Made by a program: the position numbers and the translations under genes
Notes under the pieces: model-generated
What the model was told of the DNA's origin: nothing
Database searches by the model: none
Seen by the model: the letters and a program-made list of their open reading frames with translations, nothing else
Part shown: piece after piece, positions 8,746 through 18,800 of the stretch
How the letters are laid out: each line of letters begins with the position of its first letter
Numbering within the stretch: the first letter of the stretch is position 1
Assembly: GCF_000219535.2 (NCBI RefSeq)
Contig: NZ_CP007806.1
Coordinates: forward strand, 866,501-930,500
Length of the DNA stretch: 64,000 bases
Direction of reading: 5' to 3'
Source of the DNA: Brevibacillus laterosporus LMG 15441
GTDB lineage: Bacteria > Bacillota > Bacilli > Brevibacillales > Brevibacillaceae

Positions 8746-9903
8746 ATGAATGCTTGGATAACATTACTTCTCAATGTAGGTATTGGCTCAGCTATTGGTG
8801 GCATTACGAATGATCTGGCTATCCGTATGCTGTTTCGCCCCCATCGTGAGATAAAAATAGGCGGATTTCGAGTTCCTTTTACCCCAGGTCTTATCCCAAG
8901 ACGGCATAAGCAAATCTCAATTGAAATGGGGAAATTGGTAGAGAATCACCTGCTGACTAAGGAAGGGGTTAGACAGGGATTACGAGCAGCAGGAGTCGAA
9001 CAAAAGCTTATACACATAACTGAGGGACTCCTGCAAAAATGGATAGCTAGCGATGTAACCTTTCGTGAGCTAATCGACAAAGCTATGCCAAATGCATTAG
9101 TAGATGGAGATAGGCTGGCTCCGCAAATAAGAAAAAACGTGTATTCGGTCTACGATGAGCGTGTGACAAATTGGCTAAAAGGCGTAGAGGATAAGACGGT
9201 AGAGTCATTGCTTTCGCCAGAAATCCTGAATAAAGTGGAGCTACTTGCAGATCAATTTGGGGACATGCTAATTAGTCGATTAAAGGACTATCTGCATGCG
9301 CCAGAAGGTCAAGCTCAGGTTCAAGCCTTGATTCGTCAACTTGTAGGGGGAAGCGGAGGCATGTTGGGCGGTTTAGTGGGGATGTTCTTAGGGGACGAGA
9401 AGCTGGTTGCCAAGATTATGCCCCACTTGGAATCAATCCTAAGCAATCCACAGCTTATCGATAAATTAAAAGCGACACTTCACGTAGAAATGAATAAGCA
9501 ATTGGAGCGTCCAATAAGTGATTTTCTGGGGATGATAAGCCAAGAAGAATTGAGTAAGTGGAAAGAGAAGCTGTTCGCTAAAGGTGAAGAAGTGGGAATT
9601 GAGTTATTGGACAAGCGAGTGGGAGAAGTCCTTCTTACATTCGAGGAACAAATATCTACATACTGGTTACCAAGAGTTGCCCAGTGGTTTACAGGGAGAT
9701 TAGAGGAAAACGTAGATAGACTGTTCGATTCTCTTCAAATTAAGGAAATTGTTACGAAACAAGTAGAGGGATTTCCATTAGAGCGACTAGAGGAAATGAT
9801 CATCGGCATTTCGGGAAGGGAATTCCGCATGATTACAGTACTAGGTTTTGTACTGGGAGCAATTATCGGACTTGTGCAAGGCTTACTTAACTTTTTAACA
9901 TAA
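8746..9903 (+). CDS. yheB: YheB-like DUF445 membrane protein
   Basis: The 385-residue protein matches the DUF445 family. Its N-terminus has a membrane segment followed by the conserved GGITNDLAIRMLFRPH and FTPGLIPRRHKQIS motifs. The middle is helical and charged, and a C-terminal membrane anchor ends the protein (VLGFVLGAIIGLVQGLLNF). The function is unknown. The ATG at 8746 has ATAGGAG upstream; an in-frame TTG at 8722 has no ribosome site. The pairing with yheC/yheD and with yheA further on matches B. subtilis synteny. Confidence 0.9.
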   Translation: MNAWITLLLNVGIGSAIGGITNDLAIRMLFRPHREIKIGGFRVPFTPGLIPRRHKQISIEMGKLVENHLLTKEGVRQGLRAAGVEQKLIHITEGLLQKWIASDVTFRELIDKAMPNALVDGDRLAPQIRKNVYSVYDERVTNWLKGVEDKTVESLLSPEILNKVELLADQFGDMLISRLKDYLHAPEGQAQVQALIRQLVGGSGGMLGGLVGMFLGDEKLVAKIMPHLESILSNPQLIDKLKATLHVEMNKQLERPISDFLGMISQEELSKWKEKLFAKGEEVGIELLDKRVGEVLLTFEEQISTYWLPRVAQWFTGRLEENVDRLFDSLQIKEIVTKQVEGFPLERLEEMIIGISGREFRMITVLGFVLGAIIGLVQGLLNFLT

Positions 9904-9964
9904 AACAAGTAAAAATAAAAAATTGTAAGAAGGGGACAAGAGTTGAAGAGGAGAGCCTTTACCA

Positions 9965-10114
9965 ATGAAAGGAAGAAAACTTGGTTGGGCCTCTCCATCT
10001 GACCCCTATTTCCAAAACCTATCCTTACCCAGAGTTTTCCCAAGCTTCTTAAGTACTGAGGAGCTTGCAGTGAAATGGGTGAAAAAGCATTCATTTTTTC
10101 TTTCGTTAAAGTAG
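9965..10114 (+). CDS. Possible 49-residue protein, unknown
   Basis: An open frame begins at an ATG 61 bases after yheB and encodes a 49-residue product beginning MKGRKLGWASPSDPYFQN and ending VKKHSFFLSLK. A GAGGAG lies 11 bases upstream, a slightly long spacing. There is no signal peptide or membrane segment. No family is recognised. The mixed composition looks more protein-like than random AT-rich sequence. It could be cotranscribed with yheB, since no terminator separates them. Confidence 0.4.
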   Translation: MKGRKLGWASPSDPYFQNLSLPRVFPSFLSTEELAVKWVKKHSFFLSLK

Positions 10115-10132
10115 AGATATCTGCTAATGTTT

Positions 10133-10170
10133 AAAACAAAAGCGATTTGCCACATGAATGACAAACCGCT
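10133..10170 (-). terminator. Terminator of nhaC
   Basis: The minus-strand stem AGCGGTTTG / CAAATCGCT (one G-U pair) is followed by TTTTGTTTT. The pair is a mismatch when read on the plus strand, so the signal belongs to the minus strand gene. Confidence 0.75.
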
Positions 10171-10196
10171 ATTACTCTGATAGTATATTCCATTAT

Positions 10197-11612
10197 TTAC
10201 ACTTTTGATTGTTCCTGTATCTTGGGGACAGATACTTCATTTGGAACTCCAATTCCCGTAAAGCCCAGAATGACAGTAATAATTGGACATAGTAGACAGA
10301 AGAAGGCATAAGGCAGATATTCCAGAGTCCCGACTCCTAGCACTCCCGTCAAGAATACTCCGCATACGCTCCAAGGAACCAGTGGATTAACAACTGTTCC
10401 GGCATCCTCTAGCACACGCGACAAATTTTTACGGGCTAGCCCTAGCTTTTCAAAGCTTGGTAGAAAGGCTCTTCCTGGCAAAATAATGGACAGATATTGC
10501 TCCCCAACCAGCACATTAATACTAAGGCTTGACATAGCAGTAGACAAAATCAGTCGTCCGCGAGTTTTTACAAACCGCTGAATACAGGAAACCAGATTCG
10601 AAATCACACCGATTTCATATAAGATTCCGCCTAAACCTAAGGCTAATAAAATCAGTGCGACGGACGATAGCATACTTTGAAGACCCCCGCGTGATAGAAG
10701 AGAATCCACTTCAGCTTGTCCAGTTGTTGAAACAAAGCCATTTTGCATGATGGTTAATAAAGAAACCAATGATTGATTCGGTTGAGTAATTAAAATCAAT
10801 AGTAAGGAGGATACAATTCCTACAAATAGAGCAGGAATAGCTGGAATCCGTTTGTAAGCCATAAAAAATAAAAGCAATGGTGGCAGGAATGTACTCCAGT
10901 GAATAAATGAACTCATTTCCAAGCCCTTACGGATGGTTTCGAAATTTAGTGGAACCTGACTTGTAACAGAACTCCCTAAGTAAAAGTAGAGCACTAAAGA
11001 AATGATAAAAGCAGGAATAGTGGTCCACATCAAATGACGAATGTGTTCGAATAAATCTACTTTTGCGACCCCGGGAGCCAGATTGGTTGTATCTGATAAT
11101 GGCGACATTTTATCTCCGAAGAATGCTCCAGAAATAATAGCCCCTGAAATCAATGCCAAATCAATTCCCAGCATTTTGCCCATACCAAGAAAGGCAACAC
11201 CGATAGTAGCTACTGTCGTAAAGGCACTTCCAATACTAGTGCCAACGAGCGCGCACATAACAAAAACGGTGATCAGAAAGTAGTCAGCGGAAATAAGAGA
11301 GAATCCGTATAAAATCATGGTTGGAATCGTTCCGCAGGCAATCCAAACCGCAATTAATACCCCGATCAGCAAAAAAATTACTATAGAAGGAATACCAGAA
11401 ATAATTCCTTCTCGAATTCCTTTATCCATTACCTTCCACGGTATTCTTTTACAAAACCCAAAGGCGACGGAGATCATGATGCACAATAAGATAGCGATTT
11501 GCGGAGGGGCCTGCAGATTGAGCACTAGATAACCAATCACCACCAATAAAATGAGAATAAGAGCGAGTGAATCTGAAATCTTTGTCCAATTAGATGATGG
11601 TTGATGCTGCAT
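10197..11612 (-). CDS. nhaC: NhaC-type Na+/H+ antiporter
   Basis: The 471-residue polytopic protein exports Na+ in exchange for protons. About 11-12 hydrophobic segments are present, with the family motifs GAFFGDKMSPLSDTTNLAP and DAGTVVNPLVPWS, where polar residues line the ion path. The length is close to B. subtilis NhaC, whose gene also lies in the yhe region. The ATG at 11612 follows AAGGAGG with nine bases between. The gene stands alone, convergent to yheB and divergent from mscL. Confidence 0.92.
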   Translation of the reverse strand: MQHQPSSNWTKISDSLALILILLVVIGYLVLNLQAPPQIAILLCIMISVAFGFCKRIPWKVMDKGIREGIISGIPSIVIFLLIGVLIAVWIACGTIPTMILYGFSLISADYFLITVFVMCALVGTSIGSAFTTVATIGVAFLGMGKMLGIDLALISGAIISGAFFGDKMSPLSDTTNLAPGVAKVDLFEHIRHLMWTTIPAFIISLVLYFYLGSSVTSQVPLNFETIRKGLEMSSFIHWSTFLPPLLLFFMAYKRIPAIPALFVGIVSSLLLILITQPNQSLVSLLTIMQNGFVSTTGQAEVDSLLSRGGLQSMLSSVALILLALGLGGILYEIGVISNLVSCIQRFVKTRGRLILSTAMSSLSINVLVGEQYLSIILPGRAFLPSFEKLGLARKNLSRVLEDAGTVVNPLVPWSVCGVFLTGVLGVGTLEYLPYAFFCLLCPIITVILGFTGIGVPNEVSVPKIQEQSKV

Positions 11613-11991
11613 CTGAGTGACCTCCTTTTTCTGTTAGTGGTAAAATTTGTTTAGTATTACTTTAACGCTTATACGCTTTCAAGCACTAAAGCTAATTATT
11701 TATAATATCAGTTTACATGAAAAACGGAAAGTTTACAATGAGGCTAAAAAAATTTTGTTTTCTGTACGTAAAAAGGAGTGTAACCTTTTTTTTATTTTCT
11801 TACGACTAGTGGGGCAAAACAACAAAAAGGAATTAGGAGCAATGAATTGGGAAAATGAAAATCGTCCTCTGAACCACGGCCAATAGGAACAAAAATGAAA
11901 GAATGGAGGAAATCGAGAGTTTGATAGTTGTCTCATCCTTTGGTTTTGGTCATAATACTACAATGTATAATGCAGAAGAAAGGTGATGAAT
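11613..11991. other. Divergent nhaC/mscL intergenic region
   Basis: About 380 bases hold the leaders of both genes. On the minus strand at 11668-11681 a sequence TGAAAGCGTATAAG resembles a CcpA cre box at 11 of 14 positions. For mscL a perfect TATAAT at 11966-11971 is a possible -10, though no good -35 stands 17 bases upstream. Open frames in this stretch lack convincing ribosome sites. Confidence 0.4.
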
Positions 11992-12453
11992 ATGTGGAAA
12001 GAATTTCGTGAATTCGCGATGAAGGGCAACGTCGTAGATTTGGCGATCGGTGTTGTAATAGGAGGAGCTTTTGGGAAAATTGTTACTTCTCTTGTTAATG
12101 ATTTAATTATGCCATTGGTTGGCTTACTCTTAGGACGTATCGACTTTTCTAATTTGTTTATAAACTTGTCTGGAACTCATTATAATACGATAGCAGAGGC
12201 AAAAAAAGCAGGTGGAGCAACACTAAACTACGGTTTGTTCCTGAATTCTGTTTTAGATTTTCTCATTGTAGCCTTTAGTATTTTTATTGTGATTAGACAG
12301 TTAAATAAACTACGTAAGAAAAAGGAAGAAATCAAGCAAGAAGAAGCAGTTACGACCAAGGAGTGTCCATATTGCATTTCTAGCATTCCTTTACAGGCTA
12401 AGCGTTGCCCAGCATGTACCTCTCAATTAGTGGATGCTCATCCTTCAGCCTAA
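11992..12453 (+). CDS. mscL: Large-conductance mechanosensitive channel with C-terminal zinc ribbon
   Basis: The 153-residue protein forms a tension-gated pore that releases solutes after osmotic downshock. The N-terminus [20 protein letters not shown] and [18 protein letters not shown] is the classic first helix and pore-lining segment; the second membrane helix is at about residues 75-100. Instead of the short cytoplasmic helix of the E. coli protein (136 residues in all), it carries two Cys pairs in CPYC...CPAC (about residues 125-142), a probable rubredoxin-like zinc ribbon. The ATG at 11992 follows AAAGGTG; upstream GTG and ATG codons sit inside or too close to that site. Confidence 0.9.
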   Translation: MWKEFREFAMKGNVVDLAIGVVIGGAFGKIVTSLVNDLIMPLVGLLLGRIDFSNLFINLSGTHYNTIAEAKKAGGATLNYGLFLNSVLDFLIVAFSIFIVIRQLNKLRKKKEEIKQEEAVTTKECPYCISSIPLQAKRCPACTSQLVDAHPSA

Positions 12454-12551
12454 TAGCTAGAGGAGAAGATAAGTAACCAAAGATTGTCAGTTTAAAAGCA
12501 AATCTGTTACACTACTTACAATACATCCTAATATAAAAGTGAGGGAATACT

Positions 12552-12893
12552 GTGAACTACGATAAAGCGCATGAATTGGCACGTGCCATTAAAGATAGCG
12601 ACGAGTACAAAGCATTTCTAGCAGCTCAACAAAACGTGAGTGCAGACCCAGAGGCTAGTCGCATGTTAGCTGATTTTCGTCAAAAACAATTTGAATTGCA
12701 GATGAAGCAAATGAGCGGACAAGAAGTAGGTCAAGCAGATATGGAGCAAATCCAAAAATTGTATGAAACAGTTCAGCTTCATCAAGAAATCCGTAAGGTG
12801 CTAGAAGCAGAGCGCGTTCTTGGACAGATTATGGAAGATGTTAATCGCATCATAGCTGAGCCTCTACAGGTTCTGTACGGTATTGAAAATTAA
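12552..12893 (+). CDS. yheA: YheA, YlbF/YmcA family protein
   Basis: This all-helical 113-residue protein belongs to the YlbF/YmcA family, whose B. subtilis members YlbF, YmcA and YaaT form a complex affecting RNase Y, competence and sporulation; YheA itself has no firm role. The N-terminus (YDKAHELARAIKDSDEYKAF) and the segment DPEASRMLADFRQKQFELQ are typical. It starts with GTG at 12552 after GTGAGGG, and a strong terminator lies about 130 bases downstream. Its place near yheB-yheD supports the name. Confidence 0.88.
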   Translation: MNYDKAHELARAIKDSDEYKAFLAAQQNVSADPEASRMLADFRQKQFELQMKQMSGQEVGQADMEQIQKLYETVQLHQEIRKVLEAERVLGQIMEDVNRIIAEPLQVLYGIEN

Positions 12894-13019
12894 TTTTTGT
12901 TTGTAAACAAAGAACGAATGAAATGAAATGCATTTGTAATTCGTTTGTAACATTCCTGTAATATTAAGGGGATAAGATAAAAACATGATGAAAACCCCCT
13001 TAAATTATATACGTGATTT

Positions 13020-13053
13020 GGTGTAACGGGCGCCGTTACACCCTTTTTTTTTG
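13020..13053 (+). terminator. Terminator downstream of yheA
   Basis: A perfect 10-bp stem GGTGTAACGG / CCGTTACACC with a 3-base loop precedes nine T. About 55 bases upstream a second, weaker hairpin (TTAAGGGG / CCCCTTAA, about 12964-13001) occurs without a T run. The 286 bases between yheA and ytoI hold no gene I can support. Confidence 0.92.
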
Positions 13054-13179
13054 TCTAGGCATGGGGTAAAATTGTTGCAAGGAGCCTTTTTAAGTTAATG
13101 AAGTACATACATGATTCGTATGATAACCATATAATATCCTTCATTTGTAAAAACGGTAAACAAAGGGCAGGTGGCTAAC

Positions 13180-14490
13180 TTGGCAACAAAGCACGAACAA
13201 ATCATACAACATATTGATCGCCTTCCCATCGGAACTAAGATCTCTGTCCGACAGATCGCCAAGGATCTCGAAGTAAGCGAAGGAACGGCTTACCGCGCGA
13301 TCAAAGAGGCGGAGGTACAAGGGTATGTTAGTACCATTGAACGGGTAGGAACTGTCCGGATTGAGAAAAAGAATAAGGAAAACTTTGATCGTTTAACTTT
13401 TGCCGAGGTAGTAAATATTGTGGATGGCAGTGTGTTGGGTGGTAAAGAGGGTTTACACAAGACTTTACATAAATTTTTGATAGGTGCCATGAAGCTAGAA
13501 AACATGGTCAAATATATCCAACCGGGTAGCTTGTTAATTGTTGGAAACCGAGAGCAGGCCCATCGTCTTTCTTTACAAAATGGTGCGGCTGTATTAGTTA
13601 CTGGTGGATTTGATACAAGTGAGGAAGTTAAAGCGCTAGCAGATGAGCTAGAATTACCGATTATTTCTACTACGTACGATACATTCAGTGTGGCTTCTTT
13701 ATTAAATCGTGCTATTTATGACCGTCTTATCAAAAAAGAGATTGTCATGGTAGAGGATATAGTAAAACCATTAGATGAGGTTCCCGTTTTATTGCCTACA
13801 GATCAAGTGAAGAAGTGGCATTTGTACACAGAAAAATATAAAGAGACACGCTTTGCTGTAGTCGATGAGTTTCGTCGGCTAGTTGGTATCCTGACATCTA
13901 AGGATATCATCGGTAATGAAGATGATGTTACTGTGGATAAAGTGATGACACGCAGCCCAATTACGACGTCACCAAGGGTCTCTGTCGCTTCCGCCGCTCA
14001 TTTGATGGCATGGGAAGGAATCGAATTGTTGCCGGTTGTGGATAATTTCAAAAAGCTGCTGGGAGTCATTACACGTCAGGAAGTTCTGAAAGCGTTACAA
14101 TACATGCAGAAGCAACCGCAATTAAGCGAAACCTTTCCAAATATGATCATGAGTCAGTTCCGAGAAGAAAAGGATCGGGATGAAGTCACCTACATTGGTG
14201 AAGTAACTCCTCAGATGACCAATCATTTGGGAACGATTGCAAGTGGCGTATTGACGACTGTCATGACAGAAGTAGCCTGTAATGAATTGCGCCGACATCG
14301 ACGTGGTGATATGGTGCCGGAGAACATTACCGTTTATTTCTTAAAGCCAGTTCAGATCGAAAGTCAATTAAAGATAAAACCGCGTTTACTAGACGTGAGC
14401 CGCCGCTTTGGCAAGGTGGAGGTAGAAGTGTTCCACCGCGATCAAATGGTAGGAAAAGCAATGGTTACAGCGCAGGTTTTGGAAAGATAA
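13180..14490 (+). CDS. ytoI: YtoI-like CBS/DRTGG/hotdog-domain regulator
   Basis: The 436-residue protein has four parts: a winged helix (residues 1-70, with VRQIAKDLEVSEGTAYRAI), a DRTGG domain (about 80-185, with LLIVGNREQAHRLSLQNGA), a pair of CBS domains (about 195-310) that usually bind adenine nucleotides, and a hotdog thioesterase-like fold (about 325-436, ending VFHRDQMVGKAMVTAQVLE). This is the layout of B. subtilis YtoI, of unknown function. I prefer TTG at 13180 because GGCAGGTGG lies upstream and the product then begins MATKHEQI; a GTG at 13171 falls within that site. Confidence 0.88.
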   Translation: MATKHEQIIQHIDRLPIGTKISVRQIAKDLEVSEGTAYRAIKEAEVQGYVSTIERVGTVRIEKKNKENFDRLTFAEVVNIVDGSVLGGKEGLHKTLHKFLIGAMKLENMVKYIQPGSLLIVGNREQAHRLSLQNGAAVLVTGGFDTSEEVKALADELELPIISTTYDTFSVASLLNRAIYDRLIKKEIVMVEDIVKPLDEVPVLLPTDQVKKWHLYTEKYKETRFAVVDEFRRLVGILTSKDIIGNEDDVTVDKVMTRSPITTSPRVSVASAAHLMAWEGIELLPVVDNFKKLLGVITRQEVLKALQYMQKQPQLSETFPNMIMSQFREEKDRDEVTYIGEVTPQMTNHLGTIASGVLTTVMTEVACNELRRHRRGDMVPENITVYFLKPVQIESQLKIKPRLLDVSRRFGKVEVEVFHRDQMVGKAMVTAQVLER

Positions 14491-14508
14491 TGCGGATGAT
14501 AAAATGAT

Positions 14509-14547
14509 AAAACCGGAGCGAGGAATGATTTCCTGCTCCGGTTTTTG
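14509..14547 (+). terminator. Terminator downstream of ytoI
   Basis: An 11-bp stem AAAACCGGAGC / GCTCCGGTTTT with a 15-base loop ends in T residues. It may also act on the convergent minus-strand gene. Confidence 0.88.
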
Positions 14548-14633
14548 CGCTGTGGAAACGTGAAATTTTTTGAATTGAGAGTAGTAAGAACGATCGGACT
14601 TTACAAATCATCTGAGCACTTACCAACAACTTC

Positions 14634-15008
14634 TTACATACGAAAACCCAAATAGGTTACACCAGCGATGAATAACATAAAGATCACGACAAGCAATTGA
14701 CAAAAACCTGTGCCGGAAAAGAAAAAACTACCTAGTTTCCATTTCCGTTGATGCGTAATATAGTTGGGCGGAGCGGAAGGCTCCGGCTTTGGTAGCTGGT
14801 CCATATAAGCTGAGACATCTAGTTTTAAAACGCTAGCGTAACTTTTCACAAATCCTTGGACATACACTTGATGAGGAATTTTAGAAAATTCCTCTTGTTC
14901 GATTGCCTCCAAATAAGACAACGGGATATTTGTTTTTTGATGAATATCTGTTAGGCTAATCCCTTTTGAAATCCGTGCTTCTTTCATAACGAACCCAATT
15001 CTCTCCAT
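14634..15008 (-). CDS. RodZ-like HTH membrane protein
   Basis: The 124-residue protein has an N-terminal Xre-type helix-turn-helix of the HTH_25/RodZ class (residues 1-70; ARISKGISLTDIHQKTNIPL and YVQGFVKSYASVLKLD) and a C-terminal membrane helix (about 100-120). RodZ proteins link MreB filaments to the membrane in cell-shape control, but this copy lacks the periplasmic domain and is only a small homologue. The ATG at 15008 has AGGAG eight bases upstream; the longer frame to 15038 has no ribosome site. It is monocistronic. Confidence 0.8.
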   Translation of the reverse strand: MERIGFVMKEARISKGISLTDIHQKTNIPLSYLEAIEQEEFSKIPHQVYVQGFVKSYASVLKLDVSAYMDQLPKPEPSAPPNYITHQRKWKLGSFFFSGTGFCQLLVVIFMLFIAGVTYLGFRM

Positions 15009-15252
15009 ACAAATTGCTCCTAAACAAAATTCTCGCATGCTTGCTTACACACTCATAAACAGACCTGAATTAATTACTCATTATATGACGAGTAAATCAA
15101 ACCTCCTGTTACATCTGTGCAAAAAATTTTCAAACATTCTTCATTATATTGTGTTATGAGAAAAAGAGATACCTGATCTTTATATTTATGATAAGTATAT
15201 TATTTGTAAAGATCAATATATGATAACCCATTTATTTTCGTTATCACAATAA
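15009..15252. other. Intergenic region with inverted repeat
   Basis: No gene is visible. A 9-bp inverted repeat TGATCTTTA / TAAAGATCA occurs at about 15176-15217 with a 24-base spacer and no T run, so it is not a standard terminator. Confidence 0.45.
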
Positions 15253-15299
15253 TAAAAAACTGCCATCCTTCTTCCGTTTTGAAAGGATGGCAGTTTTTC
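15253..15299 (-). terminator. Terminator of ytpI
   Basis: A 13-bp stem AACTGCCATCCTT / AAGGATGGCAGTT with T runs on both sides. On the minus strand it ends in TTTTTTATT, just after the ytpI stop. Confidence 0.9.
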
Positions 15300-15317
15300 G
15301 TTACTTTATAGATCATT

Positions 15318-15632
15318 TTATTTTAGTGTTTCCGCTACTCGTAACCATTCTTGTTTGTTGCGGATATAGTGTTTTGTACCAAGCACGAGATTAATAATAC
15401 CTACTAACAGCATTACAAAAGCAACCCCAATCCGAATTCCATCTAAGTCCTGAAAGGAAAATTGATTGAGACCAAATAAGATGAGCAGGCAACCTAAGGA
15501 AATATTCATTTTTCCAAGTGTCATACGGGATTGCAATGGATGAAGACCACGACGACGAGCGTTAATGCTATAGTAGACTCCCATGATGAGGGAGGCAATC
15601 ATGCCGGTAAAATAAATAGCAAACCACATCAT
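15318..15632 (-). CDS. ytpI: YtpI-like membrane protein
   Basis: The 104-residue protein has three hydrophobic segments (residues 2-20, 42-57, 70-87) and an arginine-rich cytoplasmic loop (NARRRGLHPLQSRMTLGK). Length, layout and position between ytoI and dnaE match the YtpI family, of unknown function. Two ATG codons are adjacent at 15632 and 15629; GTAGGTG is better spaced for the second. It is divergent from dnaE. Confidence 0.8.
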   Translation of the reverse strand: MMWFAIYFTGMIASLIMGVYYSINARRRGLHPLQSRMTLGKMNISLGCLLILFGLNQFSFQDLDGIRIGVAFVMLLVGIINLVLGTKHYIRNKQEWLRVAETLK

Positions 15633-15751
15633 GCAACACCTACCCTTCCTTTTTCAATTAACAAATCATGACATCTGTATTATAGCATACTTATTAACGG
15701 AAAAATTCGTATGTTCTTACAAGTCCTATCCTTCTGTTACACGAATAAAGG

Positions 15752-15780
15752 TTCGCCTCAATTGCTCCTTCGGGTATAAT
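15752..15780 (+). promoter_or_regulatory. Candidate sigma-A promoter of dnaE
   Basis: A perfect -10 TATAAT (15775-15780) follows a weak -35 TTCGCC (15752-15757) with a 17-base spacer. Transcription would start about 28 bases before the dnaE ATG. Confidence 0.5.
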
Positions 15781-15814
15781 AGGAATATACGAAGATCAGT
15801 AGGGAAGGAGCAAG

Positions 15815-18800
15815 ATGATGACAGCATCCTTCGTTCATTTACATGTGCATAGCGAATTTAGTTTATTAGATGGGGCCGCACGGATTGATCAATTGGTGCA
15901 AAAGGCTGCTGAGCTTAAGATGCCGGCCTTAGCAATTACAGACCATGCGAATCTATACGGAGTCATTCCTTTTTATAAAGCATGTCTTGAGAAAGGAATT
16001 AAACCTATTATTGGCATGGAAATTTATCTAATTGATGGAGATTTGCGTGATCGGGTGACACGACAAACCAAGGCCCCTTATCATTTGACATTACTTGCCG
16101 AGAATGAGCAAGGCTATAAAAATTTAATTCAGTTATCTACAATTGCTCATACAGAGGGGTATCAAATACTGCCGCGAATCAATCGAGAAAGGCTGAAGCG
16201 ATATGCAAACGGCCTGATTGCGCTAAGTGGTTGTACAGAAGGAGAGATTAACCAGCTTTTATTAGAAGGCGATATAGAGGCAGCAAGACAAGCCGCTAGC
16301 TGGTATGCTGATGTTTTTGGCCCACAGCGCTTTTATCTGGAGCTTCAGGATCATGGGACTGAAAAAGAGCGTCGCCTAAATCAACGTATATTGAGATTGC
16401 ATGAGGCGACACACATTCCGCTAGTAGTCACAAATAACGTGCATTATGTGGAAAAGCAGGAAGCAGAGCTACATGACGTGCTGCTGGCTATCGGCCAAGG
16501 TGCAACCATTACAGATACTAACCGATCTCGCTACGAGACGGAGGAATATTATCTTAAATCGGCAGAAGAGATGGCTGGTCTGTTTGTCTACGCGAAAGAG
16601 GGACTACAAAACACCCTTCGTATAGCGGAACGCTGTCAGGTGGAAATTCAGTTAGACCAACACATTTTGCCACGGTTTCCGTTACCAGAGGGAGTAGAGG
16701 CGGAGCAATATTTACGACAAATATGTGAAGAAGGCTGTGTCAAGCGTTACGGTGCTCTACATGCCGAGGTGCAGGAGCGCCTAGATTATGAACTATCTGT
16801 CATAACCGGGACAGGCTTTACCGATTATTTTTTAATCGTTTGGGATTTTATGAAATATGCTCATGAGCAAAAAATAGCAACCGGTCCGGGGCGAGGATCA
16901 GCGGCAGGCAGCTTGGTCGCCTACGCGCTCTCCATTACCAATGTAGATCCGCTTGCTCACGATCTGTTGTTTGAACGCTTTCTCAATCCAGAGCGCATTA
17001 CGATGCCTGATATTGATATTGACTTTGCAGTGGAGCGGCGTGACGAGGTTATTCATTATGTAGCAGACAGATACGGTCATGATCGGGTGGCGCAGATTAT
17101 TACCTTTGGTACACTTGCTGCACGGGCGGCCGTGCGTGATGTTGGCCGAGCCCTAGGCTTATCACTTGCTTTGGTAGATCGCGTAGCGAAAATGATTCCA
17201 CAATCTCCATCTATGACCTTTGATAAGGCCTTCAAGCTTAATCCTGACTTGGAGCGTTTAACGGAGGAAAATCGAGACGTAGCCAAGCTGATCCGGCTAG
17301 GCCGGGGATTGGAAGGATTACCGCGCCATGCTTCTACGCATGCGGCTGGGGTAGTGATTTCACGTGAACCCTTAACAGAATACGTACCCCTGCAAGAGGG
17401 AAGTGAAGGGCTATTACTTACTCAGTTCCCAATGGATATTCTAGAACAGGTCGGTTTGCTAAAGATGGATTTTTTAGGTCTACGCAATCTGACTATTATT
17501 CAGGAAACGTTAAAGGAAATGAACCGTCAGGGCATCCCTTTGTCATTAGACTCATTGCCAATGGAGGATGCAAAAAGCTTTGCAATGCTAACACGCGGTG
17601 ATACAACAGGTGTGTTTCAGCTAGAATCAGCGGGAATCCGTAATGTACTTCGAGATTTAAAGCCGACCTGTCTTGGTGATATCGTAGCTGTTCTTGCTTT
17701 ATATCGTCCAGGGCCTATGGAGATTATTCCAGACTATATCAAAGCCAAGCATGGGAAAACTCCCGTACACTATGCTCATCCCGATTTAGAAGCAATTTTG
17801 CAAGAGACACACGGCTTTATTATTTATCAGGAGCAAATCATGCAAATTTCTTCTAAAATGGCAGGCTTTACTCTAGGTGAGGCTGATATTTTACGGCGGG
17901 CCGTAGGGAAAAAGAAACGTGAGCTATTGATGGAACAACGTGAGAAATTTGTGGCAGGCAGCATTGCCCAAGGATATGAGGAGCAGCTTGCCAATGAGGT
18001 TTATGATTTGATTGTTAAATTTGCCGACTACGGTTTTAATAAAGCCCATTCAGTAGCGTATGCGATTATTGCCTATCAAATGGCGTATTTAAAAGCGAAT
18101 CATTCACTAGCTTTTATGGCCTCATTACTATCCATGTCAATTGGCAGCCAAGGGAGGATCGCGGAGTATGTAGAAGAAGCAAAGCGCTTGCGCCTAACGG
18201 TGCTTCCTCCTTGCGTAAATGCAAGTGAAGCATTATTTAGTGTTGAGCCAGATAAGCAGGCGATTCGCTTCGGACTGGCTGCTGTCAAGAATGTAGGATA
18301 TGGTGCAATCGAGTCAATTGTTAAAGAACGGATAAAAGCTCCGTTTTCAGATCTGGTTGATTTTTGTTCAAGAGTCGACAGTCGATTGGTTAACCGCCGT
18401 GTGATTGAGTCTTTGATTATTTGCGGGGCACTGGATTCATTGCCAGGTCATAGAGCTCAGCTTTTATTGATGCTTGATGAAGCCATGGAGAAGGGTGGTA
18501 CACGTCGAAAAGACAAAGAAGCTGCTCAGTTAAATTTGTTTGCATTTACAAGTGAAGCCGGCTCTGATGATAAGGGGAATCAACCAGAACCAGAGAAGAT
18601 AGAATATCCAGAGGTTCCGCCCTTCTCGCATATACAGAGCTTAAAAGAGGAAAAAGAGCTATTAGGTGTCTATCTGTCCGGTCATCCACTCGATCCCTAT
18701 TCTTATTTAACACAGCATAAAGAAGTAACCATGATCCCCGATATGGATGACCTACCGCATCAGCATGTAGTAAAAATTGTAGGGATGATAACAGAGGCTA

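Noticed and set aside
11668-11681. CcpA cre box upstream of nhaC
   Set aside because: Only 11 of 14 positions match and key positions in the right half differ, so I mention it without claiming it.
11647-11886. 79-codon frame upstream of mscL
   Set aside because: No ribosome site at its start, low-complexity Lys/Phe-rich translation in an AT-rich spacer. A 14-codon internal start has a ribosome site only two bases away.
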